Of a stretch of 64,000 bases of DNA, positions 33,231 to 45,641 are shown one piece after another. The first letter of the stretch is position 1. Each line of letters starts with the position of its first letter. The notes beneath the pieces were generated by a model, which had not been told where the DNA came from, did not search any database, and saw only the letters and a list, made by a program, of their open reading frames with translations. Source of the stretch: Macrotis lagotis (taxonomy: Eukaryota > Chordata > Mammalia > Peramelemorphia > Peramelidae); assembly GCF_037893015.1 (NCBI RefSeq), contig NC_133666.1, positions 623,855,352 to 623,919,351 of the forward strand. The letters run 5' to 3'. The translations under genes and the position numbers were made by a program.

Positions 33231-36200
33231 CTGAAGTTTTTTTAGAAAGTTACCTTCTGCATATGCCTGAACTCTCTAGACTTTTTGACTTGAATAGAGT
33301 GATGCCCAATGGATAGTTCAGATAGAACACTCCCTCATTGGATAAGATCATGCCACATGGTCTTTCTGAATGTCTAAGGAATGCAGCACAAGAGTCAATT
33401 AGGGTACTGAGGAAAAAGAAGTTTTCATCTGCTAGCTTTTCCTATGCCCTTGCCCACCTGGGTAGGTGAGCTGGGGCAGAGAAGGGGGCTATCTCATCAG
33501 CTAATGGTCTTTATAACTAGTGGAGAATACAAAACTTCTCCAATGCCTGAGAATTAACAGGCCATCAGGACAGGCTGCCTGAGCACTTCTACTTTCTGAT
33601 TATCTAGGATTGAGCATAGAATTAAAGAATGGGGGAAGAACCTTTATCCTGTGTACTGTGTGGAACAGCTTGGAGGTATTTTAGTGGAAGAGGTTGTTCT
33701 TAGGATCATAGAGCTAGCTTAAAGGATCTCCCAGATCATATAGACTAATCTCTAGTTATACAGATGAAGAAACTGAGATTCAGGGAATTTAAGCTGATAA
33801 ATGAGCATTGGAAATGAGGCATGAAGCCATTCTACTTCTTCCAACCTTCTTGAGTAATTGTTCCATGTCACCAGAGAATCACAAAGTAGGCAAAAAAGAG
33901 ATGAAGAATTCTAACTAGATAAAATAATTGGAACTTAAATATTATCTAGTCTGGGTATATTTCCTTTAGGTGCAGTTCTAGTAACTTACTTCTAGTTCAT
34001 TATAGATGACTTCTTACATTCATCACTCAGAAAAATATTACTCATGTGGTCTGGAATGAGAAGAGACAATGGAGAGAAGCGAAAGAGGGAGTGTAGACTA
34101 TGCAATCCATTTAGAAGTTACCACAGCAATGAGAGAGGAAGAACAAAGGTAATTAAGAATGAAGTTGGGCCAATTTCTGAATCCAGACAGCAAAGAAAGT
34201 TCAGGCCAAGATAGATACAAATGACTGTGGATTTTAAGGTGAAATTCAGGGATCAGGGAAATTAATAAAATATGAAAAAATTTCAAGACAAATGTCCCCT
34301 GGATGAGTTTCGAGTTGGAGCTCTACTATCTGACATCTATTCCATATCTCTCCAGATTATTCACCCAGAATTACAATGAATTTGGACAAATGTTGGGATG
34401 TTATCCAGGTTTGCTATATGTAGAACAGTATTATCTAAACAGTGGATAAGAGGCTTCAGATAGAACAGTGTACTGGGAAAGTGACCAGAGGGGGAGAAGG
34501 AAAAAAAGGGGAAGGAAACAGGGGAGGACTTGAAAGTACATTTTGGTAACAAGAGAATGGATTAGGCAATAAGTGATCTAGTAGAAAAGAGGTAGGATCA
34601 TGCCTAAGTCCTCAGAACTCACTTTCCAATTTTGGGGCAATGAACAAGAGCAATTAGTCTGCCCTAGGTCAATGTGGGCATCTCGAGGAAATGGATAAAG
34701 GTGAGAAAATGGAGGAAATAGAAGGGAGGGAGAGAGAGGAGATGTGTGATTAGAACACAGGAAGTCAGTATTTGTGATGGGAGAAGGGATATCATTGAAT
34801 GTAATGGGAATATCAGTAAGTCACTGTCTAATGGGGATATGAAGATTCAGTGTTTAGGATAGGGAGGAGGATGGAAAACTAGTAACTATTATAGGGACAC
34901 AGTAAAGTGATAGTCACAGGCAGATCAGTAAGTGTAAGATGGACATAGGGAGATCAGTATCCTGTGAAAAGAACACAAGAAGTCAATATTTGTGATGGGG
35001 ACATGAGGAGGAGATTAATCAGTAAATGGGACAGGCATTCCAATTAGAGTTCTGGGGTTGGGCAGCTGCCAGTAATGGCCTGAAGTAACTTTCCTTGGAG
35101 AAACAGAAAGGTACTGAGAAAGGGGCAGATAGGCTGGGCTCTCTTTTACATGCAATAATTTAACTGGAGTCTGAACTAAAATCAGCTACACACTCTGGAG
35201 GTGAATGTCTGGGTCTCTTCAGACATGGTTTCAGCAAAGGGCAAAGGATAGGAGGAATTCTGTGAGAGACAGGCCCTTGAACACTGTCCCCCAAGGATAA
35301 AAGCAGAGATGATGTTTGAGCCTTGAGAGAAAGGATGAAGCATCACTAAACCAATCTCAGGAGTATTGACTAATATGAACCTAGGGAGAAGAGGACATAA
35401 TTTGGGGAGAATGACATGAGATACCTCTTCCTTTGGGGGCAGAGGGTCAGTAGAGCTACCTTTAATTCTCATACTGTCCTAAATGCCTCAGAGATGTGAA
35501 TTAAGATAGAGGGTAATAAGATAAGACTTTATTGAGAGGACAGAGAGGTCAATAGAACTCTGTACAGTGGTCCTTCTGCTTGTGTTAGAGTTGGGGTGAT
35601 GGTCAGGTTTTCCTCTGATGGAGAGGACATATACAACAAGGTTCATATCCCTCCATATGAGTATAATACATTCCCTTTCTTGGAAAAGTTCCTTTAGTGG
35701 CAACCTCTTTTGTATGCCTCTGTGGGAAAGAGGTTGTTTTCCTTTTTTTGTGTTCTATCTGGGTGAGGTGGATCCTCTATCCTCTCCTTCTTATGTAGAA
35801 AGGATGTGGTAGATGATGTGGTAGATCCTATCTCTTCCTACTTCAGGCTAGCCTCTTGAGACCCCTGACTCTTATTCTTGTGATCTTTAATCATGGGGGA
35901 GTTATGAACCAGAAGAGCTCAAAGATGAAAGCTACACTCCCCAGAAGAGGGGAGATGGAAACCCAGAAAGGATCTGATGCTTGTGACCTGCTTCCAGTTC
36001 CTGAGATACTCCCCACTTGCCAACAGGAATTCTACTTTCATACTGAATGGCCTAGCAACTGCTAATTTGCTATTGAACTGATTATTACCCAGTCCTAGTT
36101 AATTCTTTCCCTTCTAGGACTCCTTTTGCAGTTATATTGTCCTTCTTTCCCCTTGGTTCTGAAATACCTTCAATTTCCAAATTCCTATAGACTTATTTGG

Positions 36201-37212
36201 TCCAGAGGCCTCTTATCCATTCAGAAACCTGAAGAGTTATGGATTCTAATGGGGACCCAGTCATAGCTCATATTTTGCACCCATTTGAGATATCTGAAAT
36301 TGTGTAGTCATGGATCTCACAAAGAGGAGTTTAATAATAACAGTTATAAACTGTTTGTATCACAATTTGAAAATTGCAAAACATATTCCAGACATTATTT
36401 CAAATATATCTCATAGGAATTCTAAGTAAGTTCTGTAGATTTTACTGTCTCCATTTGAAAATGAGAAAACAGTATCCAAGAGTTTAAGGAATTTTCCCAT
36501 AGTCATAGATTTGGTGTCACCAGTAGGATATGAGCCCAGACTGCTTGATTCCAACTCTCTATCCATTATCTCATCTGTGCATCACTCATCAGTATTCCAC
36601 CCCACCCCCATCCAAAATTCACATGCATGCTTCACACTCTCCCAGCAGAACCCATGAACCTCCCAGGAAGACCTGCCTCAAGTCATGGTTCTCTGGTCCA
36701 TTTCCTCTCATAAGGTATCTGAGTGGGGAGATGATGGTCAGGGAAATCATAGTATTTTGGGGTCAACAAAGATGAATCAGACCTGGGAGATTATCAAGTC
36801 CAATATTCTCCCCATTCCACCACTGTGTCCCATTTCACATTCATTCAATCTACACAGAGGGGGAAAAAATGGTCAACAAGCAAAAGGAAATTTAGAGAAG
36901 GTATTTGGGGCATTACCTATCTTGGCATCTAGGAGAGGTCCCCTAGAGTGGGGTAGCTTCTGTGCTCTAGCTAAAGAGAAAGTTAGCATAATAGAGAAAG
37001 AGAGACAGTGATGGTGAAATGACAGGACCACAATAAGTAGGGGTGAGGTAGGTGACTGGCCTTGATGACAGTCACCAAGTAGTTCAAGTTTTAGAACAGT
37101 ATCTGAGGCTAGAGAATAGAAAGACATCCTTAAATGGAGGCAGAACTGTTAGCAGTCCTGTTAAAGGAGGAGATATGAACAGAAAGAGTAGAGTGGTTGC
37201 ATAAGAAAAAAA
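33231..37212. other. Intergenic, mainly unique-looking sequence
   Basis: No gene supported. 33690-33800 and 36440-36530 carry faint MIR-like cores ('gatgaagaaactgagattc'). 34750-35010 has a diverged internal repeat of a 'gaacacaggaagtcagtatt' unit. Frames up to about 108 codons (36685-37011) have no domain signature. Confidence 0.4.
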
Positions 37213-37380
37213 GGGGGAGCAGTGAGGTGGTGCAGTGGATAGAGCACCAGTCCTGGAGTGAGGAGTACCTGGGTTCAAATCCTGCCTCAGACACTTTATA
37301 ATTACCTAGCTGTGTGGCCTTGGGTAAGCCACTTAACCCCATTATCTTGCAAAAAAAACTTTAAAAAAAGTAAAAGAAAA
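37213..37380 (+). mobile_element. tRNA-derived SINE
   Basis: 'gggggagcagtgaggtggtg' head, full body and A-rich tail. Ends just upstream of the long element at 37405. No clear target duplication. Confidence 0.88.
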
Positions 37381-38168
37381 GTTCTATTTAAAAAATACTT
37401 TTTGCAGGTGGAGCCAAGATGGTGACAGGAGAAGAACCTCTCTTAGGTGCTCTCTCTCTATAATATTTCAAAAATCATAAAATAAGGACTCTAAATTTTC
37501 AAGAGACATAACCCACAGAGGGATACAGTGAGGCAATTCTCCAGCCCACAGTAACCTGGAAAATAGTGGAAAAGCTCCACTCCAAGGAGTTGGATGGGAA
37601 GCCACCAGAGCGAAGGAACCTCAGCCTCCCAGAGGTAGGCCCAGGGTAACTGGGAGCCCCAGCTCACGGCAGAGGGGGGCAGTTTCCAGATATACATCCT
37701 GGGGAGCACTGGGCACAACTTGGAAGATGGGAAGGGAGGCCTCTGCCAGAGCAAGTGCGTGAAGCCCAGCCATCAGGGCACTCAGTCAGCAGCCTAGCTA
37801 GGGAAACCCACATCTAGGAAATGGAAACAGGCAGAGCTGGTAAGCAGAAGCCCCCAGGTAATGAGCCTTGAGTGTCCAGCATACCCAAGGTAGGGGAGTG
37901 GAGAGAGACTTCTGAGGTCTGCCCTCTGTACTGGCATAGGACTCTGGGACTCTGACCATGTTCAGATCCTGATTGCTGTCTAGGCTCCCCATAGAACAGC
38001 AGGGCCCTCCCCCACCTCAGCCCTGTGGCAGAGGGGTGTGCTTGTGGTCATTCACAGACCAGGAGAGAAGACAGAGCTTCACACACTGAGATCCTTGTGG
38101 GGAGGGTGGTGTTCCAATAATTCTCAAAAGCTCAGGAAGCACCCCAAAACCAGGCACAGGCTGGAGAA

Positions 38169-39400
38169 ATGAGTAAACAGAGAAAAAAGAGGAACATCAT
38201 TGAGAAATACGTTGTCTATGATCCCAAGAAGGATTGAAACACTCAATCTGAAGATGAGGAAGCACAAGCTCCTGCATCTAAAGACTGAAAGAAAAATGGA
38301 AATTGAGTTCAGGTTATGACAGAGCTCAAAAAAAGATTTTGCAAATCAAGTGAGGGAGATAGAAGAAAAATTGGGAAAAGAAATGAGAGAGATGCAGGAA
38401 ACACACAAAAAAGAAGTCAGCAGCTCAGTCAACAGATCCAAAAGAGTGCTGAAGAAAATAACATGTTAAAAACCAGCATAGGTCAAATGGATAAAACAGT
38501 TCAAAAAGTTATTGAGGAGAAGAATGCTTTAAAAAGCAGAATTGACCAGATGGAAAAAGAGATAAGAAAACTCTCTGAGGAAAACAGATCCTTCAGATGT
38601 AGAATGGAACTAAAGGAAGCTGCTGACTTTACAAGAAGTCAAGACACAAAACTTCAAAACCAAAAGAATGAAACATTAGAAGAAAATGTGAAACATCTCA
38701 CTGAAAAATCAACTGATCTAGAAAACAGATTCAAGAAAGATAATTTTAAAATTATTGTGATAGGGGGTGGCTAGGTGGAGCAGTGGATAGAGCACCAGAC
38801 CTGGAGTCAGGTGTACCTGGGTTCAAATCCAGCCTCGGATACTTAATAAGCTGTGTGGCCTTGGGTAAGCCACTTAACCCCATTGCCTTGCAAAAAAAAT
38901 TATTGGGATACCTGAAAGTCATGATCAAGAAAAGAGCCTTGACATTATTTTTAAAGAATTCCTACAGGAAACTTGCCCAGCTATTCTAGAAGCAGGGGGG
39001 CAAAATAGAAATTTAGAGAATCAACCAATATCCCCAGAAAGAGATTAAAAAACAACCCCTAGGAAAATTATAGCCAAGTTCCAGAACTCCCAAGTCAAAG
39101 AGAAAATATTACAAGCAGCCAGAAGGACATAATTCAAACATCGTGGAGCTGCAGTCAGGATCACACAGGACTTAGTAGCAACTACATTAAAGGCTCATAG
39201 AGCATGGAATATAATATTCCAGAAGGTAAAAGAGCTCAGAATGCAACCAAGAATCAACTACCCAGCAAAACTGAATGTTCTCTTTCAGGGAAAAAGATGG
39301 ACTTTCAATGAACCAGGGGAATTTAAAATGTTCCTGTTAAAATGGCCAGAGTTGAACAGAAAGTTTGATCCTCAAATACAGGACTCAGCTGAAGCATAAA
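38169..39400 (+). pseudogene. L1/HAL1 ORF1 protein, interrupted by SINE
   Basis: From ATG at 38169 (MSKQRKKRNIIEKY), an early stop follows KKD (38236). 38316-38774 stays open as a long coiled coil (IEEKNALKSRIDQMEKEIRKL, FKKDNFKIIVIG). The SINE at 38763 splits the RRM-like region. Afterwards the frame resumes at IIGIPESHDQEKSLDIIF, with the C-terminal domain reading AKFQNSQVKEKILQAARR, GAAVRITQDL and GKRWTFNEPGEF. ORF1p binds L1 RNA as a trimer. This copy is dead. Confidence 0.85.
38763..38895 (+). mobile_element. tRNA-derived SINE in ORF1, target duplication
   Basis: Flanked by AAAATTATTGTGATA (38748-38762) and AAAATTATTGGGATA (38896-38910), 15 bp with one mismatch. The body is slightly shortened ('cttaataagctgtgtggcc'). 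Confidence 0.93.
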
Positions 39401-39593
39401 GAGTGGAAAAGGGTAAAATATGAGGGACTTGATGATGAACTACATGTATTCCTGCATAGAAAATGATACTGATAATACTCATAAGAAATTTCTCATTTAA
39501 TAGAGCAGGTAGAAGGAGCTTTTATAGATGAAGCAGAGGAGAAAGCTGAATTTGAAGATATAATATATTGTAAAACTGGAGTCAGTGGCTAAA

Positions 39594-40735
39594 AGGGAAA
39601 TGTAATGGGAGTAAGAGAAAGGAGAGGTAGAATAGGCCAAGATATTTCATATAATGAGATTTTTTTATTACAATGAGCTATTACAATGATATGGAAGGGG
39701 GAAAGGCAAGGGAGAATGAGGGAATCTTTGCTCTCATCAGAGGTGGCTCAGAGAGCAAACAGCTTATATACTCAATGGAGTATAGACATCTACAGTAAGG
39801 AGCTAAGGGGGACAGGGGGAAGGGGGGATGTGAGTGAGGAAAGGGTGGACCATGGAGGTGAGAGTGAGCAGATATAACACTTTTTTTTTTACTTCTTGCA
39901 AGGGGCTGGGATTGGATGGCCTGTCCAGGACCACAGGGTAGGGTAGTTGCTGGGCCTTAAGTATGTGGGCTCAGGCCTTTTGGCCCCAGGACTGGTGATC
40001 AGTCTGTTGCACCACTCAGCTACCCTAGAAGAGGGACAGAGTGAAAGGAGAGAGAACATATAGTGTATGGTTGTGGGGAAGTACGAATGGAGGGAGTTGA
40101 GATCAGCAAAGCAACAGTGGAAAAATATGGAAGTAGTTTTTGTGATGGACTTATCATAAAGAATGTGTTGGAACACAGACTGAAGCATATTTATTACTAT
40201 TATTATTATTATTATTATTAGGGGGAGGGGGGGTTGCAGGGCAAGTGAGGTTGGGTGGCTTGCCCAGAGCCACACAGCTGGGTGGTTGTTGGGTGTCTGA
40301 GGCCAGATTTGAAGCTGGGTGCTCCTGACTCCAGGGCTGGTGCTATCCACTGCACCACCTAGCCACCCCTACTATTACTATTATTTTTATTTTATTTTAT
40401 TTTGGGTTTTTTTTGTTTTTGCAGGGCAGTAGGGTTGGGTGGCTTGCCCAGGGTCACATAGCTGGGTGATTGTTGGGTATCTGGGGCTGGATTGGAGCTC
40501 AGGTGCTCCTGACTCCAGTGCTACAGCCACTGTGCCACCTATCTGCTCCTATTATTATTTTTTTAATTTAAATTTAAATTTTTTTCTCTTTACTTTATTG
40601 CTCATGAGATTCTACATTTGGGGGGAAAGGGGGAATTATGTTTACTCTTAAACAAGAATATTTTAGTAATGTATAAAAAATATCATTTGTACAAAAACAA
40701 AAATAAATTTTTTAAAAAAATTTTAAAAAAAGAAA
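39594..40735 (+). repeat. 1.2-kb module with three antisense SINE relics
   Basis: Homologous to 15464-16684 from 'aaaagggaaatgtaatggg' to the A-rich end at 40690-40735. It contains antisense SINE-like blocks at about 39890-40026 (divergent), 40220-40375 and 40418-40550, in the same order as in the other copy. There is no obvious target duplication around it here, which suits its being part of the host element. Confidence 0.8.
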
Positions 40736-41223
40736 CCAGGAGGGATAGGAATTCAAGGAAGCCTGGGGGGATTCGCATGAACTGATGCTGAGTGAGAGGA
40801 GCAGAACCAGAAAAACACTGTACACCCTAACAGCAACAAGGGGGTGATAACCAACCTTGATGGACTCGCTCATCCCATCAGTGCAACATCAGGGACAATT
40901 TGGGGCTGTCTGTGATGGAGAATACCATCTGTATCCAGAGAAAGAATGGTGGAATTTGAACAAAAACCAAAGACTATTACCTTTAATTTAAAAAAAAAAA
41001 TTTATCTTATTATGTAATTTTGCTATCTCTCATATTTTATTTTTCCTTCCTTAAGGATATGATTTCTCACTCATCACATTCAACTTAGATCAATGTATAC
41101 CAGTATAAAGACTAACAGACTGCTTTCTGTGGGGGGGTGCCAGGGAGGGAAGCGCGATTAGGGGAAAAATTGTAAAATTCAAAATAAATAAAATCTTTCT
41201 TTTATAAAAAACAATGCTTTTTG

Positions 41224-41488
41224 GAAGACCAAGCTTACTATTTACAATTTTTGAAGTTCTCTCACATTTTTTCTCTCTATTGTTTTTTGTTTCAATTTGA
41301 TTCTTCTTTCATAAGATGATTAATATGGATTTATGTTTAGCAGAGTTATATATGTGCCTATATTAAATTGCTTTCTGTCAAGGGGAGGGGGAGGGAGAAA
41401 AATGTGAAATTCAAAATCTTGCAAAAAAATGATTGTTGAAAATTACTGCTGCATGTTGCAGGAAAAATGAATAAATAATTTTTTTTAA
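41224..41488 (+). mobile_element. L1 3' UTR fragment
   Basis: 'aaattgctttctgtcaagggg', 'aaaatcttgcaaaaaaatg' and an A/T-rich tail match 22680-22830. It is the target into which the neighbouring elements were inserted. Confidence 0.75.
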
Positions 41489-41498
41489 AAATGCTTCT

Positions 41499-43023
41499 GG
41501 GGGGGCGGAGCCAAGATGGCAACAAGAACAGATTGTGTCTTAGGCGCTCTCTCATAAATCTTCGAAACTAAGGACTTTAACTAAATTTTCAAGAGACAGA
41601 ACCCACAGAGGGACCCAGTGAGGCAGTTCTCCTACTCAAGGTAACCTGGAAAAGAGCAGAAAGGCTCTACTCTACTCCCTCAGGGCACACAGCAAGCAGC
41701 ATGGCCAGCTCAGTGGAGTTCCAGGAAACAGAAGCAGGCGGAGCCAGTAAGCAGGAGCCCCCAGGGCATGAGCCCATTGAACCCAGGGAGGGGAGTGAAG
41801 AGAGAGAGAGACTGCAGAGCTCTGTCCTCTACCCCTGGAACAGGACTCTGGGGCTCTGAACACATTCAGATCCTGATCGCAGTCTAGGCCCCCCAATAGA
41901 ACACCAGGGGCCCCCTCCACCTCTGCCCTGTGGCAGAGGGGGGCGCATATGGTCATTCACAGACCAGGAGGGAGGACAGAGCCTTACACACTGAGACCCT
42001 TGTGGGAGTGTCCCAAAAGCTCAGGAAGCACCCCAAAACCAGGCTCAGGCTGGGGAAATGAGCAAGCAGAGAAACAAGAGGAACACCATTGAGAAATATT
42101 TTGCATATGAGCCCAAGAAGGATCAAAATACTCAGTCTGAAGATGAGGAAGCATGAGCTCCTGCATCTAAAGACTCCAAGAAAAACAGAAATTGGGCTCA
42201 GGCTATGACAGGGCTCAAAAAAGACTGAAAATCAAATGGGGGGGGGCCGCTAGGTGGCGCAGTGGATAAAGCACCAGCCCTGGAGTCAGGAGTACCTGGG
42301 TTCAAATCTGGTCTCAGAAACCTAATAATTACCTAGCTGTGTGGCCTTGGGCAAGCCACTTAACCCCATTTGCCTTGCAAAAAAAAAAAAAAACTAAAAG
42401 AAAATCAAATGAGGGAGTTAGAAGAAAAACTGGGAAAAGAAATGATAGAGATGCAGGAAAAACATGAAAATGAAGTCAGCAGCCTAGTCAAGGAAATCCA
42501 AAAAAAAATGCTGAAGAAAATAGCATGCTAAAAACCAGCTTAGGTCAAATGGATAAAAATAGTTCAAAAAGTTATTGAGGAGAAGAATGCTTTAAAAAGC
42601 AAAATTGGCCAGATGGAAAAAGAGATAAGAAAACTCTCTGAGGAAAACAAATCCTTCAGAAAAAGAACAGAACTCAGGGAGATTGATGAATTTATGAGAA
42701 ACCAGGACTCAATACTTCAAAACCAAAAAAATGAAAAATTAGAAGAAAATGTGAAACATCTCATCGAATAAACAATTGATATGGAAAACAGACTTAGGAA
42801 AGATAATTTAAAAATTATTGGAATACCTGAAAGTCATGATCAGGAAAAGAGGCTTGACATCATTTTCAAAAAATTACTGCAGGAAAATTGCCCTGATATT
42901 CTAGAAGCAGAGGGCAAAACAGAAATGGAGAGAATCCACCGATCCCCCCGAGAAAGAGATCCCCAAAAACCAACCCCTAGGAATATTATAGCCAAATTCC
43001 AGAACCCCCAAGTCAAAGAGGAA
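41499..43023 (+). mobile_element. L1/HAL1 copy ending inside ORF1
   Basis: Starts with 'ggcggagccaagatggcaac', has a 5' UTR and ORF1 from about 42058 (MSKQRNKRNTIEKYF). It stops abruptly after 'ccaagtcaaagaggaaa', which in the sibling copy is followed by the rest of ORF1. Flanks are AAATGCTTCT at 41489-41498 and 43026-43035. Complete 5' end, missing 3' end and a target duplication point to priming or polyadenylation at an internal A-rich site. A SINE sits inside. Confidence 0.82.
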
Positions 43024-43038
43024 AAAAATGCTTCTTAG
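42058..43038 (+). pseudogene. Truncated L1/HAL1 ORF1
   Basis: N-terminal MSKQRNKRNTIEKYF, coiled coil (LEEKLGKEMIEMQEK region, IEEKNALKSKIGQMEKEIRKL), then 42781-43038 with MENRLRKDNLKIIGIPESHDQEKRLDIIF and RNIIAKFQNPQVKEE. The C-terminal nucleic-acid-binding end is missing. Split by a SINE at 42239 and by stops. Confidence 0.83.
42239..42399 (+). mobile_element. tRNA-derived SINE with target duplication
   Basis: Flanked by GAAAATCAAATG at 42227-42238 and 42400-42411 (12 bp, perfect). Complete with a 15-base A tail, so fairly young. Confidence 0.94.
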
Positions 43039-43863
43039 TTGATTGATATGCTGTGTCCTAGTAGGCAGAGTCTTAAACTGGCAGCACCATAAATAGCTGT
43101 TGGTCCAGTACAAGAACTCTTCCTAAATTTATTTCCAATGATAACCAGGGATAGAATCATCAGAATTCCACAGACTAATCCTCATTCATGAAATGAGGAT
43201 TAGTTCTGATGTTCTTGTAGCACTTGATGTTCTTGTAGCACTAGACTCTCCATCTGAGATGTGTGGTTTGATTTCCTTTTCCTTTCCTTTGTTTTTGAAT
43301 AGGGAAAGACCTTCATCTGAGCAACAAAATAAAAGTGAAACTTTGTAAAATGATACTTATCTATTAAATTGTCTGACCTTGTATTTGGAAGTATGAAAGA
43401 TTGTTAATTACCAAATTTGATAATGAACTATGCCACACAGACTTTTCAGTACAAAGTATTAGGAAGGCATTCAAAAAGGATAACACAAAATATCCCCAAG
43501 TCACTAGAGAGTTATGAAGGTTTTTTGGACCCTGGAGTCTACCAAACATACTCCAATACATTTGTTGAGGGCAGCAAATAATAAAACTGGAGGGGAGAAT
43601 ATAAGAGCAAGGGTGATTGAATAATGAGAACATGCTACTGGATAGTGAATCAGGTAAGAAGACATCTGATTCAATCAATCAAAAACATTTTTGAAGTGAA
43701 ATCCTTTAAAAGCCATTGTTTGAACTCAAATGATTGAAGAAATGAAATGGATTCGCCAAGGATATTTGGTTGCATTCTGAAGGACTTATACAAAACCAGG
43801 ATCTGTTTCAGAAATCTGGAGATTCAAATGGTCTGGCATCATAGAGAAAAGAAAACCACCCCT
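43036..43863. other. Intergenic, no gene
   Basis: A short hairpin lies at 43175-43203, and an 18-bp direct repeat 'ttgatgttcttgtagcac' at about 43210-43245. Nothing else recognised. Confidence 0.4.
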
Positions 43864-44027
43864 TGGGAGCAGCTAGGTGGTGCAGTGGATAAAGTACCAG
43901 TCCTGGAGTCAGGAAGAGCTGAGTTCAAATCCAACCTCAGACACTTAATGATTACCTAGCTGTGTGACCTTAGACAGGTCACTTAACCCCATTGCCTTAA
44001 ATAAAGAAAAAAGGGGATAAAAAAGAG
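43864..44027 (+). mobile_element. tRNA-derived SINE with target duplication
   Basis: Flanked by AACCACCCCT at 43854-43863 and 44028-44037. Diverged body ('gtgtgaccttagacaggtcac'). Confidence 0.9.
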
Positions 44028-44231
44028 AACCACCCCTGAGAAGGAAATTCTTTAGAAAAATGAACCTCAGCCTCAACCTAGATCTCCTCCCTCTCTTCCT
44101 TGACTACAGGACAAGAGTATTTGGACACATATGAATCATTTGTCAGCATTCTAGCAAAATCTGGTAGTGTCTAAATCAAGAATCATATCTTCTAATCCTC
44201 TGAAGTTCGCCAGGTCTTCTTCGAGTCAAGG

Positions 44232-44486
44232 GAAGAGAAGTCATTGTTCAGTCATGTCAAATTCTACATGACCCCATAGACCTGGAATCTTCTTTGCAAA
44301 GATACTGTAGTGGTTTGCCATTTTCTTCTCCAGTGTGTCCTCATTTTTACAGATTAGGAACTGAGGCAAATAGGAGTTAAATGACTTGTCCAGGATCACA
44401 CAGCAAGGTAAGTACCTGAGGCACAATTTCAACTCAGATCTTCCAGACTTCAGGCCAGGTGGCTCTATCACTGCACCACCTAGCTA
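44232..44486 (-). mobile_element. SINE with BovB/RTE-like tail, antisense
   Basis: Left part 'attgttcagtcatgtcaaattctacatgacccc' type sequence and 'ctgtagtggtttgccatttt' resemble the 3' end used by BovB/RTE LINEs and their SINEs. The right part is a tRNA-related body ('cactgcaccacctagct'). Similar copies are at 47736, 55625 and 60428. Confidence 0.75.
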
Positions 44487-44936
44487 GGGAAGACCTAAAA
44501 TAAGGTTAAAACACCCCCTTCACCACCAAGCAATTCCTCTTCAAAAGCATCTCTCTTCCCTCTGCTCCCAAGCCCTCAAATCTCCTGAGTTCTAAAATGA
44601 CCCCAAATTTTATACAACCTTAACCCCTTTCCCCAGCCAAGGATGCGATTAGGTTTCCTCAGTCAATCCATTTCATTTCTTCAGTTACTCCAGTTCAGTC
44701 AATGACTTTCAAGTTCTTGCTCATAGTCTTCTGGTGATTAATTGAAAGGAGTTCAGCTATATATGAGAGAACTTTATCATTTACCTTAAATGGGGTGGGA
44801 ATAATTGATGGACTGACTCAGCCATTCATTCACCTTTACATTAAAAAAAAGAAATAGCTCTGCTATTCAGAGCTGCATTAAAAGGAAGAATTTTCTTCAC
44901 TTTGGATACATGAAAGTTATTCGATCATTTATTCTC

Positions 44937-44968
<32 letters not shown>

Positions 44969-45641
44969 ACTATATACAATCTTTTTTACTACTTTGAATA
45001 TGGAAATGATCTGTTGAGCTTGAATTAAAAGCAGAGGTTTGAAAAAAATTTAATTTTCAACAGAAGCTAAAAAAAGGCTTATGCCAGACTAACCTAATTT
45101 CTCATAGAAGTAATATAAGATGAATAGGGCATTGAACTTGTAGTCAATAAGACCTGTGTTCAAATCCGGACTTCCTCCTTACTGCCAGTAAATATCCTCA
45201 GATCTCCCCCACCCTTAAAATTAAAAAAAAAATTATGTAACCTTGCCATCCCCTCAAGTTACCACCCTAGATCTCTTTCACAGCCAGCCTCTAAGAGTTA
45301 TTTACTCTTGTTGCCTCCCCCTTCCCACTCCAACTCCTTTCAATCAGGGTTCTAATTCTATTCCCATCATTTAATAAAACTTAGCTCCAAGAAACCAAGA
45401 TGTCTTACAACTTCTAAATCCAAAGGCTTTCAATCCTGACATTCCTTGTCTTCTCTGTAATTTCTGACAGACTATTCCCTTTCCTTGAATATTTTTTTTC
45501 TCCTCAGGTTTTTGTGACACTATATTTTCCTGGTTTTCTTAATACCTGTTTAGTTTCTTATGTTGTCTCTTTGTCTCTTTTGCAGTCACAAACAATTTTA
45601 CCCCTAAGAAAAAATTCTATCTCAAATTCAGACCTAACATC

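Larger units (their letters stand above)
37405..41212 (+). mobile_element. ORF1-only L1 (HAL1-type) element, full length
   Basis: It starts with a 'ggtggagccaagatggtgac' L1 leader. A 5' UTR, ORF1 (38169-39400), a roughly 1.2-kb module (39594-40735) and an L1-type 3' UTR (40740-41205) with A-rich end follow. No endonuclease or reverse transcriptase is present. Flanks are AATACTTTTTG (37394-37404) and AATGCTTTTTG (41213-41223), an 11-bp duplication with one mismatch. Half-LINE (HAL1) elements of this design, L1s that lost ORF2 and spread using L1 enzymes, are known in mammals including marsupials. A SINE interrupts ORF1. Alternatively ORF2 was deleted from this one copy. Confidence 0.78.
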
